Source: Spirochaetaceae bacterium (lineage in GTDB: Bacteria > Spirochaetota > Spirochaetia > Treponematales > Breznakiellaceae). Taken from it: a DNA stretch of 47,726 nucleotides. Below the pieces are notes generated by a model. The model saw only the letters and a list, made by a program, of their open reading frames with translations. It had not been told where the DNA came from and did not search any database. The stretch spans positions 1-47,726 of the forward strand of contig JAITKV010000033.1 of the NCBI GenBank assembly GCA_031278215.1. Reading direction: 5' to 3'. The translations under genes and the position numbers were made by a program. Positions 24,145-32,891 of the stretch are shown here, piece by piece. The first letter of the stretch is position 1. The number at the start of each line of letters is the position of its first letter.

Positions 24145-25641
24145 ATGAATCTGGAAATGAAGAATATCTCGAAATCCTTTGACGCAGTACAGGCCCTGCA
24201 GGATGTGTCACTCCATATAGGCCCCGGAGAGATCCACGGGCTTTTAGGAGAAAACGGCGCGGGAAAAACTACGCTGATGAATATCCTTGCGGGGACCTTT
24301 CCCCAGGATTCCGGAGAAATCGTAATTAACGGAACCAGGGTGCACAACATGACCCCCAAAAAATCCGGCGACATGGGGATTCGGTTTATACACCAGGAAC
24401 TTTCCCTTTGTAATGACCTTAGGGTGTTTCAAAATATGTTTTTAGGCGCCGAATATACCCAGGGGGGCTTTGTCCGCCGGCAGGCCGAAATAAAACGCGC
24501 CCAAGAGGTGCTGGACTATATGAATACCAGCATCAACGCCCAGGTCCTGGTGGGGGATCTGGAGACGGCGAAAAAGCAACTGGTAGAAATTGCCCGGGCT
24601 TTGCTTTTTAAGTCGGAACTTATTATTATGGACGAGCCCACCACGGCCCTTACGGCCAAGGAAATCGAAAATCTTTTTGTAATTATGAACCGCCTTAAAG
24701 ACGAGGGGGTAAGTTTTATTTATATTTCCCATAAGCTGCCGGAAGTTTTCCAAATATGCGGAAAGTACACGGTGCTTCGGGACGGGACTTTTATTGAATC
24801 TGGCATGATTAGCGATATTACGGAGCACACGGCCACGGAGCTTCTTATCGGCAAAACCTTTGTGGCCGCCAAACTTAAAGCGGACGCGGCCCCGGTAAAG
24901 GGGGAGGTGGTTTTTCGGGTAAAAAATCTTTCCGGCAAAACCTTTACGGACATTTCCCTGGAACTGCGGCGGGGGGAAGTGGTGGTAATTACGGGCCTCC
25001 AGGGGTCCGGAACCGATGAACTTGCGACGGCTCTTTTTGGAGCAAGCCCCGTTACCGGGGGCGCCGTTTTTACCGCGAAGGGAAAATTAGACCGCCGTTC
25101 CATCAACCGGGTTATGCGGAACGGAATTGCCATGGTGCCCCGGAACCGCAAGGAGCGGGGTATTGTGCCGGATCTTTCAATCAGGCAGAATAATTCTTTG
25201 GCCTATTATACGGCAAAGCACCGGAATTTTTTAATTTCCCAAAAGCAGGAACATGAACGCTTTCTGGCTAACCGCACAAGGCTGGATATAAAAACCGCCA
25301 GCGATACGGATCCGATTACTTCCCTTTCCGGGGGCAACCAGCAAAAGGTAATCCTTTCCAAATGGCTTGAAATAGACGCGGACCTGTACATTATGGACAA
25401 CCCCACCCAGGGTATTGACGTCGGGTCCAAGTATTCAATCTATAAACTGGTAAACAATATGGCCCAAGGGGGAAAGGCGGTGCTGCTTTTTAGCACCGAA
25501 TTCCCGGAGATCCTGCAAGTCGCGGACCGCTGCATTGTGATGTACCGGGGAAAAATTAACGTAATCCTTGAACGCGGGGATATAAATGAAGGAACGATCA
25601 TGGCCCATTCAACGGGAGCCGGGATGGAGGATTTGCAGTGA
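24145..25641 (+). CDS. Sugar ABC transporter ATP-binding protein (RbsA-like)
   Basis: 498 aa, two fused ABC domains. Walker A GENGAGKTT, Walker B LIIMDEPTTAL in the first half; the second half has GLQGSGTDEL in place of Walker A and the signature SLSGGNQQKVILSKW. Start ATG 24145 (MNLEMKNISKSF) chosen over longer upstream frames, because those run through the terminator; GGAG lies 6-8 nt before it. The stop overlaps the permease GTG by 4 nt. Energises sugar import at the inner membrane. Confidence 0.93.
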   Translation: MNLEMKNISKSFDAVQALQDVSLHIGPGEIHGLLGENGAGKTTLMNILAGTFPQDSGEIVINGTRVHNMTPKKSGDMGIRFIHQELSLCNDLRVFQNMFLGAEYTQGGFVRRQAEIKRAQEVLDYMNTSINAQVLVGDLETAKKQLVEIARALLFKSELIIMDEPTTALTAKEIENLFVIMNRLKDEGVSFIYISHKLPEVFQICGKYTVLRDGTFIESGMISDITEHTATELLIGKTFVAAKLKADAAPVKGEVVFRVKNLSGKTFTDISLELRRGEVVVITGLQGSGTDELATALFGASPVTGGAVFTAKGKLDRRSINRVMRNGIAMVPRNRKERGIVPDLSIRQNNSLAYYTAKHRNFLISQKQEHERFLANRTRLDIKTASDTDPITSLSGGNQQKVILSKWLEIDADLYIMDNPTQGIDVGSKYSIYKLVNNMAQGGKAVLLFSTEFPEILQVADRCIVMYRGKINVILERGDINEGTIMAHSTGAGMEDLQ

Positions 25642-26609
25642 CACTGGATTTATTGAAAGAAAAAAACGTTAAGCTTATTTGGCGGCGCATTACCACGGAT
25701 TACAGCCACTGGCTAAGTTTTGTGGTCCTGATGATTGTCGCTCTTATTGTAAACCCCGGTTTTTTGGCCTGGAATAATCTTTCCAGCCAGTTTATTCAGG
25801 GGGCCATTGTGGGGATCTGCGCCATGGGGATGAGCCTGGTAATTTCCGCGGGGATGATCGACCTTACCGTCGGTTCCGCCTGCGCGTTTATTTCCGGTAT
25901 GGGGGTTACGGTGCTTAACGCCACCGGCAGCCCCTGGCTTTGCCTGCTCTTCTGCCTTGGGGCGGGCTGTATCATCGGGCTTATAAACGGGATCCTGGTA
26001 ACCAAAGGGCGCATTGCCCCTTTTATTGTAACCTTAGCTTCCATGTCCGCATGGCGTTCGGTTATCAATCAGCTTGGACAGGGCGGACCCTTTACCATTG
26101 ATACGGCGATATACGCGGGCTTTAGAAAAATATCCGCGGGCAGCGTTTGGATATTCCCCAACCTTATGATCTTTCTGGTGTTAATTACGGCGCTTACTTC
26201 GCTTATTATGACCCGGACTAAGTTTGGCACCTATGTATACGCCATCGGATCCAACGAGCTGGCCGCGCAGCTTTCCGGCGTTTCTGTAGACCGGGTTAAG
26301 ACGGCCATATTTGTTTACGCCGGAACCCTTTACGGCCTGGCGGCATTTCTTCTGGCCAGCCGCCTTTCGGCGATTGCTTCCGCCAGCGCCGGCAACGCCT
26401 ACGAAATGGACGCCATTGCGGCGGTGGCCATAGGGGGCACCTCCATGTCCGGCGGCAGGGGAAAAATTATAGGAACCTTTCTGGGGATCCTAATGCTGCG
26501 GATTATTACCACCGTACTTATCATGGCAAAGGTGCCTCCCTTTCTTAACGGATTGGTCCAGGGCATCATTATTATCATTGCGGTTCTGGCGCAGAACCGG
26601 AAAAAGTAG
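25638..26609 (+). CDS. Sugar ABC transporter permease (RbsC-like)
   Basis: 323 aa, eight to ten membrane helices, family signature ISAGMIDLTVGS and AIGGTSMSGGRG. Starts at GTG 25638, overlapping the ATPase stop. One permease is present, so it acts as a homodimer, as in RbsC. The gene ends 8 nt before the dehydrogenase gene, suggesting that transport and oxidation of the sugar or polyol are linked. Confidence 0.93.
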   Translation: MTLDLLKEKNVKLIWRRITTDYSHWLSFVVLMIVALIVNPGFLAWNNLSSQFIQGAIVGICAMGMSLVISAGMIDLTVGSACAFISGMGVTVLNATGSPWLCLLFCLGAGCIIGLINGILVTKGRIAPFIVTLASMSAWRSVINQLGQGGPFTIDTAIYAGFRKISAGSVWIFPNLMIFLVLITALTSLIMTRTKFGTYVYAIGSNELAAQLSGVSVDRVKTAIFVYAGTLYGLAAFLLASRLSAIASASAGNAYEMDAIAAVAIGGTSMSGGRGKIIGTFLGILMLRIITTVLIMAKVPPFLNGLVQGIIIIIAVLAQNRKK

Positions 26610-26617
26610 GGGCGTCC

Positions 26618-27703
26618 ATGGCAATAAAAGTAGGAATCGTTGGCGCCGGCGGCATGGCCTCGTACCACTACGACGGGTTTACCAAGGCGGGGGCCCGGGT
26701 AGCCGCCATGGCCGATATGGACACCCGGCGGGCGGAAGCCTTTGCCAGGGTCCGGCCCGTGGAAAGGATCTGTACGGACCTTACCGGCATGTTAAAAGCC
26801 CTGCCGGATCTTGACGCCGTATCGGTGGTTACCCCCAATAAATTTCACAAACCCCTGGTTCTGGAAGCCCTGGAAGCGGGAAAGCACGTGTTCTGCGAAA
26901 AACCGCCGGCCCTTAACGCCGGCGAAATGGAACAGATGCTTAGGGCTTCCAAAAAGGCAAACCGGACCCTGATGTTCGATTTTAATAACCGCGCCCGGCC
27001 CGAGTCCGTCGCGATGATGCGCTACATACGGGAAGGGGTGGTTGGAAAAATCAACTCCGCCCAGGCAAGCTGGGTGCGGCGGGCGGGGATTCCCGGCTTC
27101 GGCGGATGGTTTACCACCAGGGCCCTTTCCGGCGGCGGCCCGGTAATCGACCTTCCCCACATGCTGGATCTGGCCCTGTACTTTATGGACTATCCCCAGC
27201 CCGCCTGGTGCCTGGGAGGGGCCTTTTACGATTTTATGGACAACCGGGCGTTTAAGGGCCCCTGGGGAATCCCCGATTCGGATACGGGGATTACAGACGT
27301 GGAATCTTCCTGTCATGCCATGGTTACATTTACGACCGGCCAAACCCTTATGGTGCGCTGCTCCTGGGCGGAATTTGTGGAGCGGGAAACCGTTTCTGTA
27401 AGCTTCCAGGGAACAAAGGCCGGGGGCAAGGTGGAACGGCTTTTCGGCATCGACGGCGTCGACGGTACCAGCATAGACAGTTGCCGGCTCTTTACCGAAG
27501 AATACGGGGTCCAGGTAAACAGGGACATTAGTACAGAAAAAGATGAAACCATGGGCAGGATCGGGCAGGCGGCAAACTTTATTGAAACGCTGAACGGCGC
27601 CGCCGCGGCGCTCAATACGGCGGAGGAAGCGCTGATCCTGATGAAGATAGTGGACGCCATGTACGAAAGCGCCGCTTCCGGGGGGCCGGTACGGATACCC
27701 TAG
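26618..27703 (+). CDS. Gfo/Idh/MocA family oxidoreductase
   Basis: 361 aa NAD(P)-dependent dehydrogenase. Rossmann start VGIVGAGGMASYH, then TPNKFHKPLVLEALEAGKHVFCEKP, the EKP motif of the family with its catalytic lysine, and a C-terminal alpha/beta domain with GGGPVIDLPHMLDLAL, where the His is the usual catalytic one. Last gene of the sugar ABC operon, so it probably oxidises the imported sugar or inositol-like compound. Exact substrate is not assignable. GGGGCGTCC before ATG 26618. Confidence 0.92.
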   Translation: MAIKVGIVGAGGMASYHYDGFTKAGARVAAMADMDTRRAEAFARVRPVERICTDLTGMLKALPDLDAVSVVTPNKFHKPLVLEALEAGKHVFCEKPPALNAGEMEQMLRASKKANRTLMFDFNNRARPESVAMMRYIREGVVGKINSAQASWVRRAGIPGFGGWFTTRALSGGGPVIDLPHMLDLALYFMDYPQPAWCLGGAFYDFMDNRAFKGPWGIPDSDTGITDVESSCHAMVTFTTGQTLMVRCSWAEFVERETVSVSFQGTKAGGKVERLFGIDGVDGTSIDSCRLFTEEYGVQVNRDISTEKDETMGRIGQAANFIETLNGAAAALNTAEEALILMKIVDAMYESAASGGPVRIP

Positions 27704-27728
27704 GGCCCCATGGGATGCGATCCAGACC

Positions 27729-27757
27729 TTGACAATTTTAGTAATAAATAGTATGTA
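27729..27757 (+). promoter_or_regulatory. Promoter of the small membrane-protein gene
   Basis: TTGACA (27729-27734), 17 nt, TATGTA (27752-27757), about 50 nt before the start codon. It sits in the most AT-rich part of the area. Confidence 0.7.
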
Positions 27758-27807
27758 CATAGAAAGAAACGGGGTTTTCTCGTTTATCTAGCAAACAGGA
27801 GAATTTT

Positions 27808-28251
27808 ATGGGAATTATAAATGGTTTGATCCTTGTCATCCTTGGGGCTTTGTGCGTTCCCCCTTTGGTGGCGCAAAAAAGTCCTAACGCTAAAGCCTTA
27901 CTGGACAAGATTGTTCCATTCCAGGGAATTTTTGGGTTTATTATGTTTATTTGGGGTATTTGGGTTCTTATCCAGTGTGTCCTTAATTTAGGCTGGTTTG
28001 GATTGGTTTTTCCCTGGGGCCTTATTTACTGGATTACGATCCTGGTAGACGGAATTTTAAGCTTATTTGGCGGGGCCATCCTTGGATGGGGACTTATTCA
28101 GCAGAATATCCTGGCAAAGGCTTCTGACAACGTTAAAGCAAAGGCCGAGGAATCCTTTGCAAAAATAGTGGCCCTGCAGCCTAAAATCGGCATGGCCGCA
28201 ATTATTTTCGGCCTTTGGGTAATAATTTCCAGCATCATCTTTCGGATTTAA
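27808..28251 (+). CDS. Four-helix inner membrane protein, unknown function
   Basis: 147 aa with four hydrophobic segments (about 1-22, 37-60, 68-95 and 125-147), joined by a charged, Ala/Lys-rich loop at 96-124. No motif links it to a family I know. Codon use is plainly more AT-rich than its neighbours, yet it has its own promoter, a good Shine-Dalgarno (CAGGAG) and a strong terminator, so it is a stand-alone gene. Confidence 0.75.
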   Translation: MGIINGLILVILGALCVPPLVAQKSPNAKALLDKIVPFQGIFGFIMFIWGIWVLIQCVLNLGWFGLVFPWGLIYWITILVDGILSLFGGAILGWGLIQQNILAKASDNVKAKAEESFAKIVALQPKIGMAAIIFGLWVIISSIIFRI

Positions 28252-28294
28252 CCGCGACGCTCCGGGCTGTTAAAAACTAATTGGCTTGCGTTAA

Positions 28295-28337
28295 AGGGGG
28301 ATGTCCGGAAAGTCTCTTGCTTTCCGGACATCCCCCT
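28295..28337. terminator. Bidirectional terminator, 18-bp perfect stem
   Basis: AGGGGGATGTCCGGAAAG (28295-28312) pairs perfectly with the arm ending 28337, loop TCTCTTG. It separates the convergent membrane-protein and icd genes and can work for both. There is no long T run on either strand. Confidence 0.75.
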
Positions 28338-28347
28338 ATGCCCGCCC

Positions 28348-29544
28348 CTATAGCCTTTTTCCGACGGCGTCTATAAATTCCTGTGAGTCAAGAACTTTTT
28401 CCGGCGCCGGCACGGCAAGTTTTGCCAGATCGCCGGTCATTTCTCCCCCTTCGATGGCGTCCAGGGTGGCTTTTTCCAGGCGCCGGGCAAAGTCTCCCAG
28501 TTCCGCAGCGCCGTCCAATTCCGCACGCTTTGCCAGGGCCCCGGTCCAGGCAAAGATCAGGGCCACCGGGTTGGTGCTGGTTTTTTCGCCCCTTTGCCAG
28601 CGGTAGTAGTGCTGCTGAACGGTGCCGTGGGCGGCCTCGTATTCAAAGACCCCGGAGGGCGAAATAAGGACGCTGGTCATCATGGCCAGGCTTCCCGCGG
28701 CGCTGGCTATCATGTCGCTCATTACATCGCCGTCGTAGTTTTTGCAGGCCCAAAGAAAGCCCCCCTCCCCCTTGATCACCCTGGCCACGGCGTCGTCAAT
28801 CAGGGTGTAAAAATATTCTATCCCCGCGGCGCTGCATTTTTCTTTAAATTCCCCTTCGTAAATTTCCGCGAAAATTCGCTTAAACCGTCCGTCGTAGGTT
28901 TTGGAAATGGTGTCCTTCGCGGCAAACCACAGCGGAAGTTTTTCTTCCAAGGCGTAAAGAAAACAGGACCGGGCAAAGCTTTCGATCGATGCGTCCAGGT
29001 TATGCATACCCTGGACTACGCCGGGGCCTTTAAACTCCGCCACCGGCGCACGCCGTTCCGTCCCATCGGCTCCGGTATAGACCAGTTCGACCCTGCCGGG
29101 GCCTTCCACGGCCATTTCAACCGCTCTGTATACGTCCCCGTAGGCATGGCGGCCTATGACAATGGGTTTTTTCCAGGTTGAAACCGAAGGCCGGATAGAA
29201 GAAACGGTAATGGGCTTGCGGAATACCGTACCGTCCAGGATCGCCCTAATGGTGGCGTTGGGGCTTGGATAAAGGGCCCTAAGCTTGTATTCTTTTTTTC
29301 GAGCGGCGTTGCCGGTGATGGTGGCGCACTTTACCCCCACCTTTAGGCGTTGTATGGCCCTGGCGGCTTCGGCGCTGACTTCGTCGTTTGTGGCGTCCCG
29401 GTTCATAAGCCCCAGATCATAGTATTCGGTTTTTAGGTCCACGTAGGGAAGAATAAGTTTTTCTTTTACCAGGGCCCAGAGCACCCTGGTCATTTCGTCC
29501 CCGTCAATTTCGGCAATGGGGCTTTTCATGGTTATCTTTGTCAT
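28348..29544 (-). CDS. icd: NADP-dependent isocitrate dehydrogenase
   Basis: Oxidises isocitrate to 2-oxoglutarate. 398 aa of the homodimeric type II subfamily close to eukaryotic cytosolic enzymes: IAEIDGDEMTRVLW, CATITGNAARKKEYKL, the SPNATIRAILDGTVFR substrate loop, and AAHGTVQQHYYRW, KTSTNPVALIFAW. It ends the only TCA-type step seen here. Start ATG 29544 lies after CGGAGGAAC. Preceded by a divergent macrodomain gene. Confidence 0.95.
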   Translation of the reverse strand: MTKITMKSPIAEIDGDEMTRVLWALVKEKLILPYVDLKTEYYDLGLMNRDATNDEVSAEAARAIQRLKVGVKCATITGNAARKKEYKLRALYPSPNATIRAILDGTVFRKPITVSSIRPSVSTWKKPIVIGRHAYGDVYRAVEMAVEGPGRVELVYTGADGTERRAPVAEFKGPGVVQGMHNLDASIESFARSCFLYALEEKLPLWFAAKDTISKTYDGRFKRIFAEIYEGEFKEKCSAAGIEYFYTLIDDAVARVIKGEGGFLWACKNYDGDVMSDMIASAAGSLAMMTSVLISPSGVFEYEAAHGTVQQHYYRWQRGEKTSTNPVALIFAWTGALAKRAELDGAAELGDFARRLEKATLDAIEGGEMTGDLAKLAVPAPEKVLDSQEFIDAVGKRL

Positions 29545-29625
29545 CGTTCCTCCGCCGCCAGTATACCGGGTTTGTCCGTATTTGGTAAACGATTAAAGGG
29601 CCCTTAAATTTACGGAAAGATGCGC

Positions 29626-29631
29626 TATAAT
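29626..29631 (+). promoter_or_regulatory. -10 box of the macrodomain gene
   Basis: A perfect TATAAT; the -35 region 17 nt upstream (CTTAAA) is poor. It lies 34 nt before the macrodomain start and about 80 nt from the divergent icd start. Confidence 0.5.
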
Positions 29632-29664
29632 CATGGATAGACCCTAATTACCGGGAGGAATGCC

Positions 29665-30216
29665 ATGGCCCAGCAGATAGAAGTAATCCGGGGAGATATT
29701 ACGGTTCTGCAGGTTGATGCGATTGTAAATGCCGCCAATTCAAGCTTAATGGGCGGCGGAGGAGTGGACGGCGCCATCCACAGAGCGGCGGGGCCGGCCC
29801 TGCTGGAAGAGTGCCGGAAGATTGCCGCCGCCCGGCGCGGAATTCCCGGCGGCCCCTGCCCCGCGGGGGACGCGGTTATTACGGGGGCCGGGAAGCTTCC
29901 CTGCCGCCGTGTGATCCACACCGTGGGCCCCGTATGGCACGGCGGCGGCAGGGGTGAAAGCGAACTTCTGGCGTCCTGTTACAAAAACAGCCTGCTCCTG
30001 GCGGAAGAGGCGGCTTTAAAATCCCTGGCTTTTCCCAACATAAGCACCGGGGTGTATGGCTATCCCCGGGACAAGGCTGCCGCGGCGGCCGTGGCCGCGG
30101 TTCGGGAAACCCTTCCGGATACCCCGGGGATTAGCCGGGTGCTGTTTGTCTGCTTTGACGAGGAAAATTACCGGCTGTACCGGAAACTCCTGGGCAGTTT
30201 GAGTTTGATAAAATAA
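29665..30216 (+). CDS. Macrodomain protein (O-acetyl-ADP-ribose deacetylase type)
   Basis: 183 aa, a single macro domain like YmdB/Macro[26 protein letters not shown] (the adenine and distal-ribose loops) and [12 protein letters not shown] are all present with the catalytic Asn and Asp conserved. Predicted to remove the acetyl group from O-acetyl-ADP-ribose, or ADP-ribose from acidic residues of proteins. No ADP-ribosyltransferase is nearby. RBS GGGAGG before ATG 29665. Confidence 0.93.
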   Translation: MAQQIEVIRGDITVLQVDAIVNAANSSLMGGGGVDGAIHRAAGPALLEECRKIAAARRGIPGGPCPAGDAVITGAGKLPCRRVIHTVGPVWHGGGRGESELLASCYKNSLLLAEEAALKSLAFPNISTGVYGYPRDKAAAAAVAAVRETLPDTPGISRVLFVCFDEENYRLYRKLLGSLSLIK

Positions 30217-30240
30217 TCCAAAACACAATAGGAGAAACTT

Positions 30241-30876
30241 ATGAAAAAGGTTATCTGTGTGGCGGTAATTTTGGCGGCCGGTTTTGCCACCCTAAGCGCT
30301 CAGACCGGGGTCATTGTGGGCGTTAAACAGGGGCTGGGGATGAGTTTTAGCAGATTAACGCAGGACGCGGAAGATACGTTGAAAAGCATTTTTCCCCGGG
30401 TCGATCAAGAATCACAGCTTGGGCTTACCCTGGGCGCTTACGGGGGATACGGCATAAACGGCAGACTGGCAATCCTGACAGGACTGGATTTTTATACCCA
30501 GGGGATAGACCTTGATTTTTTAGACTACCATGGGTCCATTTTTTATATTTCCGCGGATATTCCGGTTCTCCTGCGGGTTACCCTCCTCCAGCGCCGGGTA
30601 TTTTTTGGGTTCCAGACGGGCGCCCATGTTTCTTTTCCCCTTTATGCGGAACTAGAAATTAAAAACATTACAGAGGATTTTGATGCCGAAGGCGTTACCG
30701 TTGGGGTCCTGGGCGGCTTGTTTCTGGGCGTTTCCCTAGGCAGGGGCCGGATTGTGGGGGATCTCCGGTTTTTATTTGATACCATTCCCTTAAAAGACAC
30801 GGATGAAGAGAAAATTTTGTACCGGCGGGGACTTGTTTTCACCGTGGGGTATGAATATTCCTTTGGGAGCAGCTAA
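30241..30876 (+). CDS. Outer-membrane beta-barrel family protein
   Basis: 211 aa, signal peptide cleaved after LSAQ (MKKVICVAVILAAGFATLSA). The mature part has alternating hydrophobic strands with aromatic ends (QLGLTLGAYGGYGI, RVFFGFQTGAHVS, GRIVGDLRFLFDT) and closes on GYEYSFGSS, the aromatic C-terminus typical of OmpW/OprF-like barrels, so an eight-strand barrel is likely. Starts 24 nt after the macrodomain gene; RBS AGGAG. No known ligand. Confidence 0.8.
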   Translation: MKKVICVAVILAAGFATLSAQTGVIVGVKQGLGMSFSRLTQDAEDTLKSIFPRVDQESQLGLTLGAYGGYGINGRLAILTGLDFYTQGIDLDFLDYHGSIFYISADIPVLLRVTLLQRRVFFGFQTGAHVSFPLYAELEIKNITEDFDAEGVTVGVLGGLFLGVSLGRGRIVGDLRFLFDTIPLKDTDEEKILYRRGLVFTVGYEYSFGSS

Positions 30877-30900
30877 GACGGCGGTAGAAAAAATTCCCGG

Positions 30901-30951
30901 CCGGTGCTAAAAGACCGCCGGTGCTAAAGGACCGCCGGTGCTAAAGGACCG
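30901..30951. repeat. Three 17-nt tandem repeats with TAAA loop
   Basis: CCGGTGCTAAAAGACCG then two copies of CCGGTGCTAAAGGACCG. Each can fold as CGGT/ACCG around C(TAAA)G with one G-G mismatch. It lies in the convergent space between the beta-barrel and DUF167 genes. The same loop occurs in ileS and in the transposase relic. Confidence 0.85.
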
Positions 30952-30957
30952 CCGCCC

Positions 30958-31407
30958 CTAGGCGCCTCCTTGCCGGGGCATTCCTGCGCACAGCAGCAGT
31001 TCCGCCCTTTCCCGTAGCTGCGGCGGCAGGGCCGCGGTTTTTAGCCGGGACTTTTCTCCACTGTAAAGGCTTAGCTCTTTTTTGGGGCACCCCAGCGCCT
31101 TTGCCAGGTATGCCATAAGGGCGCTGTTTGCTCTGCCCCCTTCCGCCGCCGCGGCAATGCGGATCCGAAGCCGGCCCTCTTTTACCCCCGCGGTTTCCGA
31201 TTTGGAAGCTCCGGGGATCACCTTAATATCCAGAAGCAGCCGATCCTTTCCGGTTCGCAGGGGCCCTGGGGGTATTCGTGGCGAGGGGTTCATACCCCGC
31301 CCCTCTGGGGCGGTCATAAAGGTAGTAAACCCGAGAGCACGCCCGTGAGAGAACAACAGAGCCCGCTGCTCTGCGGCGGGGTTGTTGATTTTCCCTTCTT
31401 TTTCCAT
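30958..31407 (-). CDS. DUF167 (YggU) family protein with N-terminal extension
   Basis: 149 aa. Residues from about 55 onward match the DUF167 fold: LDIKVIPGASKSE, LRIRIAAAAEGGRANSAL, LSLYSGEKSRLK. The first 54 residues, rich in Pro and Gly, are extra. DUF167 members are small proteins of unknown role, often next to ribosomal or cell-wall genes. ATG 31407 begins one base after the upstream stop and is preceded by AAGGA, which supports the long form. Confidence 0.8.
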   Translation of the reverse strand: MEKEGKINNPAAEQRALLFSHGRALGFTTFMTAPEGRGMNPSPRIPPGPLRTGKDRLLLDIKVIPGASKSETAGVKEGRLRIRIAAAAEGGRANSALMAYLAKALGCPKKELSLYSGEKSRLKTAALPPQLRERAELLLCAGMPRQGGA

Positions 31408-31408
31408 G

Positions 31409-32032
31409 CTACGGTTCCTTGCCCCCTTCCCCGGACAAAGGGCCGTTCCCGGCCAAAAAGCGGTTTCCGGGCTTTTGGGGGCGGGGAAGCCAGTAAAGCC
31501 GCTCTATTCTCCACGTAAACGAGTAGTGTTCCTCCCCGCATCCGGCGGGGAAAAAGCTAAGATTCGCCAGGGCCGCGGCCCTAAAGGACAACTCCGGCGG
31601 GGCCGGCAGCGTCCCCGCTTCCGCCAGGGCCCGGATCAGCGCCTCGTCCTCCGGGCCCAAAAGCGCCGGCGCCAGGGGGGGCTTTTCTTCCGGGGCCGAA
31701 ACGGGGAGGAATGAGACGGAGGGCAGATCAAGGGCGGGGCCGAAGAAGCGGAAGATTCCGGTTCCCGGACAGCCGCATATTCGGGCCCTTTTCGGCGGGG
31801 CAAGCATAATTTTATTGCGTCCCAGCGTCCGGCGCAGACCGGCGGCGGCTTCCCGAAGCTCGAAAGGGGAAAGGGGGCGGTCCAGCAAGGCCAGGGGGGC
31901 GGCCAGGGGAAAAGAGTGGGCCCCGGCAAGGCCCGCGGCAAAAAGGGAGCGCCGGTATTCCTGCAAGGGGGGCTTACAATCCCGGTGGGGCGCCAAAATT
32001 AAAAAATTAAAGACCGGTTCCGGTGTTTTCAT
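31409..32032 (-). CDS. Hypothetical protein
   Basis: About 207 aa from ATG 32032. It starts MKTPEPVFNFLILAPHRDCK and contains two separated His-Ser blocks (AHSFPLAAP; EEHYSFTWRIE). The layout faintly recalls 2H phosphoesterases (LigT-like), but the paired HxT/S spacing is not exact, so I do not assign it. Coupled to the DUF167 gene by one base. A TTG 21 nt upstream is a possible longer start. Confidence 0.6.
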   Translation of the reverse strand: MKTPEPVFNFLILAPHRDCKPPLQEYRRSLFAAGLAGAHSFPLAAPLALLDRPLSPFELREAAAGLRRTLGRNKIMLAPPKRARICGCPGTGIFRFFGPALDLPSVSFLPVSAPEEKPPLAPALLGPEDEALIRALAEAGTLPAPPELSFRAAALANLSFFPAGCGEEHYSFTWRIERLYWLPRPQKPGNRFLAGNGPLSGEGGKEP

Positions 32033-32062
32033 TATTCCGTTTTTATAGTACAATCATAACCC

Positions 32063-32842
32063 ATGAGGCGTAAAACGAAAATACTTGCGGAACGCTTTGT
32101 CTCTCTGCTTTCGCAGTGGCCCGAAATTGAATGCATTGCCCTGAACGAGGCCGCCGATTCGGATACCCTGGATCCCTACTTTGCCTTGATTTTGGATCTG
32201 TACCATACCGGCCCTGTTCCGGGTCCCGAAGAGCGCAGTAAATCCTACGGCAACGACATTTCGGTTTTTGAAACCTCCAGCCGGGGAAACAAGGACCGGT
32301 TTTTAATCGGAAGCCTGCCTATCCGTCTGGAATTTAAGGCCACGGAAAAAATCGAAGAACTGGTTTCTATTGCCGACTCAAGAAAAGATTCCCTGTGGCT
32401 TATTAAAGATTCGGGAACCTACGGTTTTTACCGCCTGGCCCAGGGGGATGTTCTTTTTTCCCGGTCCGGATGGATTGACGGATTGCGAAAACGCCTTACC
32501 GTGCTGGACGAAGAATTCTGGGAACAGATGAGGGACGCTAATGAATCGAAAATGGAACACTGCTTAAGCGATCTGGGGGCGGCCCTTATCAATAACGATG
32601 AATTCCATTATCTTATTTCTTCGGCCCTTTTTATCAAAAGCGCGTGCCTTACCCTGTTCTGCATTAACCGGCGCTTTGAGCCTTCCCACCGGGGGTATTA
32701 CCGGCAGGTTCTGGAACTGCCGGTTCTGCCGGCTTCCTTTGCCGCGGAATTTGAAACCTTTTTGCGGGAAAGCAGGGAACTTACCATGGAACGAAAGTAT
32801 AAGGTCGCTCAGCTTTTGGCCCGGAAGATAATCGCCCTTTAA
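32063..32842 (+). CDS. Conserved hypothetical protein, possibly nucleotidyltransferase-like
   Basis: 259 aa, soluble. The start LSQWPEIECIALNEA with DPYFALILDLY after it resembles the Gly-Ser..Asp-x-Asp layout of minimal nucleotidyltransferases, but the GS pair is lost, so catalysis is doubtful. The C-terminal half is helical (ALINNDEFHYLISSALFIKS, RKYKVAQLLARKII), as in HEPN-like or substrate-binding parts. I cannot assign function. Divergent from the hypothetical gene at 32032. Confidence 0.6.
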   Translation: MRRKTKILAERFVSLLSQWPEIECIALNEAADSDTLDPYFALILDLYHTGPVPGPEERSKSYGNDISVFETSSRGNKDRFLIGSLPIRLEFKATEKIEELVSIADSRKDSLWLIKDSGTYGFYRLAQGDVLFSRSGWIDGLRKRLTVLDEEFWEQMRDANESKMEHCLSDLGAALINNDEFHYLISSALFIKSACLTLFCINRRFEPSHRGYYRQVLELPVLPASFAAEFETFLRESRELTMERKYKVAQLLARKIIAL

Positions 32843-32891
32843 TTAGAGTCTGTCTATAATGTAGACACATTATGGACAGACGCTAATTAAA
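32838..32891. terminator. Bidirectional terminator covering both stop codons
   Basis: TTTAATTAG at 32838 pairs with CTAATTAAA ending 32891, and inside GTCTGTC/GACAGAC with ATAATG/CATTAT around a short loop. Interrupted only by small mismatches. It spans the stop codons of two convergent genes, so both end inside the stem. A/T-rich ends give U-runs in both directions. Confidence 0.8.

Noticed and set aside
31409-32032. 2H phosphoesterase assignment
   Set aside because: The two HxT/S motifs do not fit in pattern.
32063-32842. Firm nucleotidyltransferase assignment
   Set aside because: The Gly-Ser pair and the full acidic triad are not visible.
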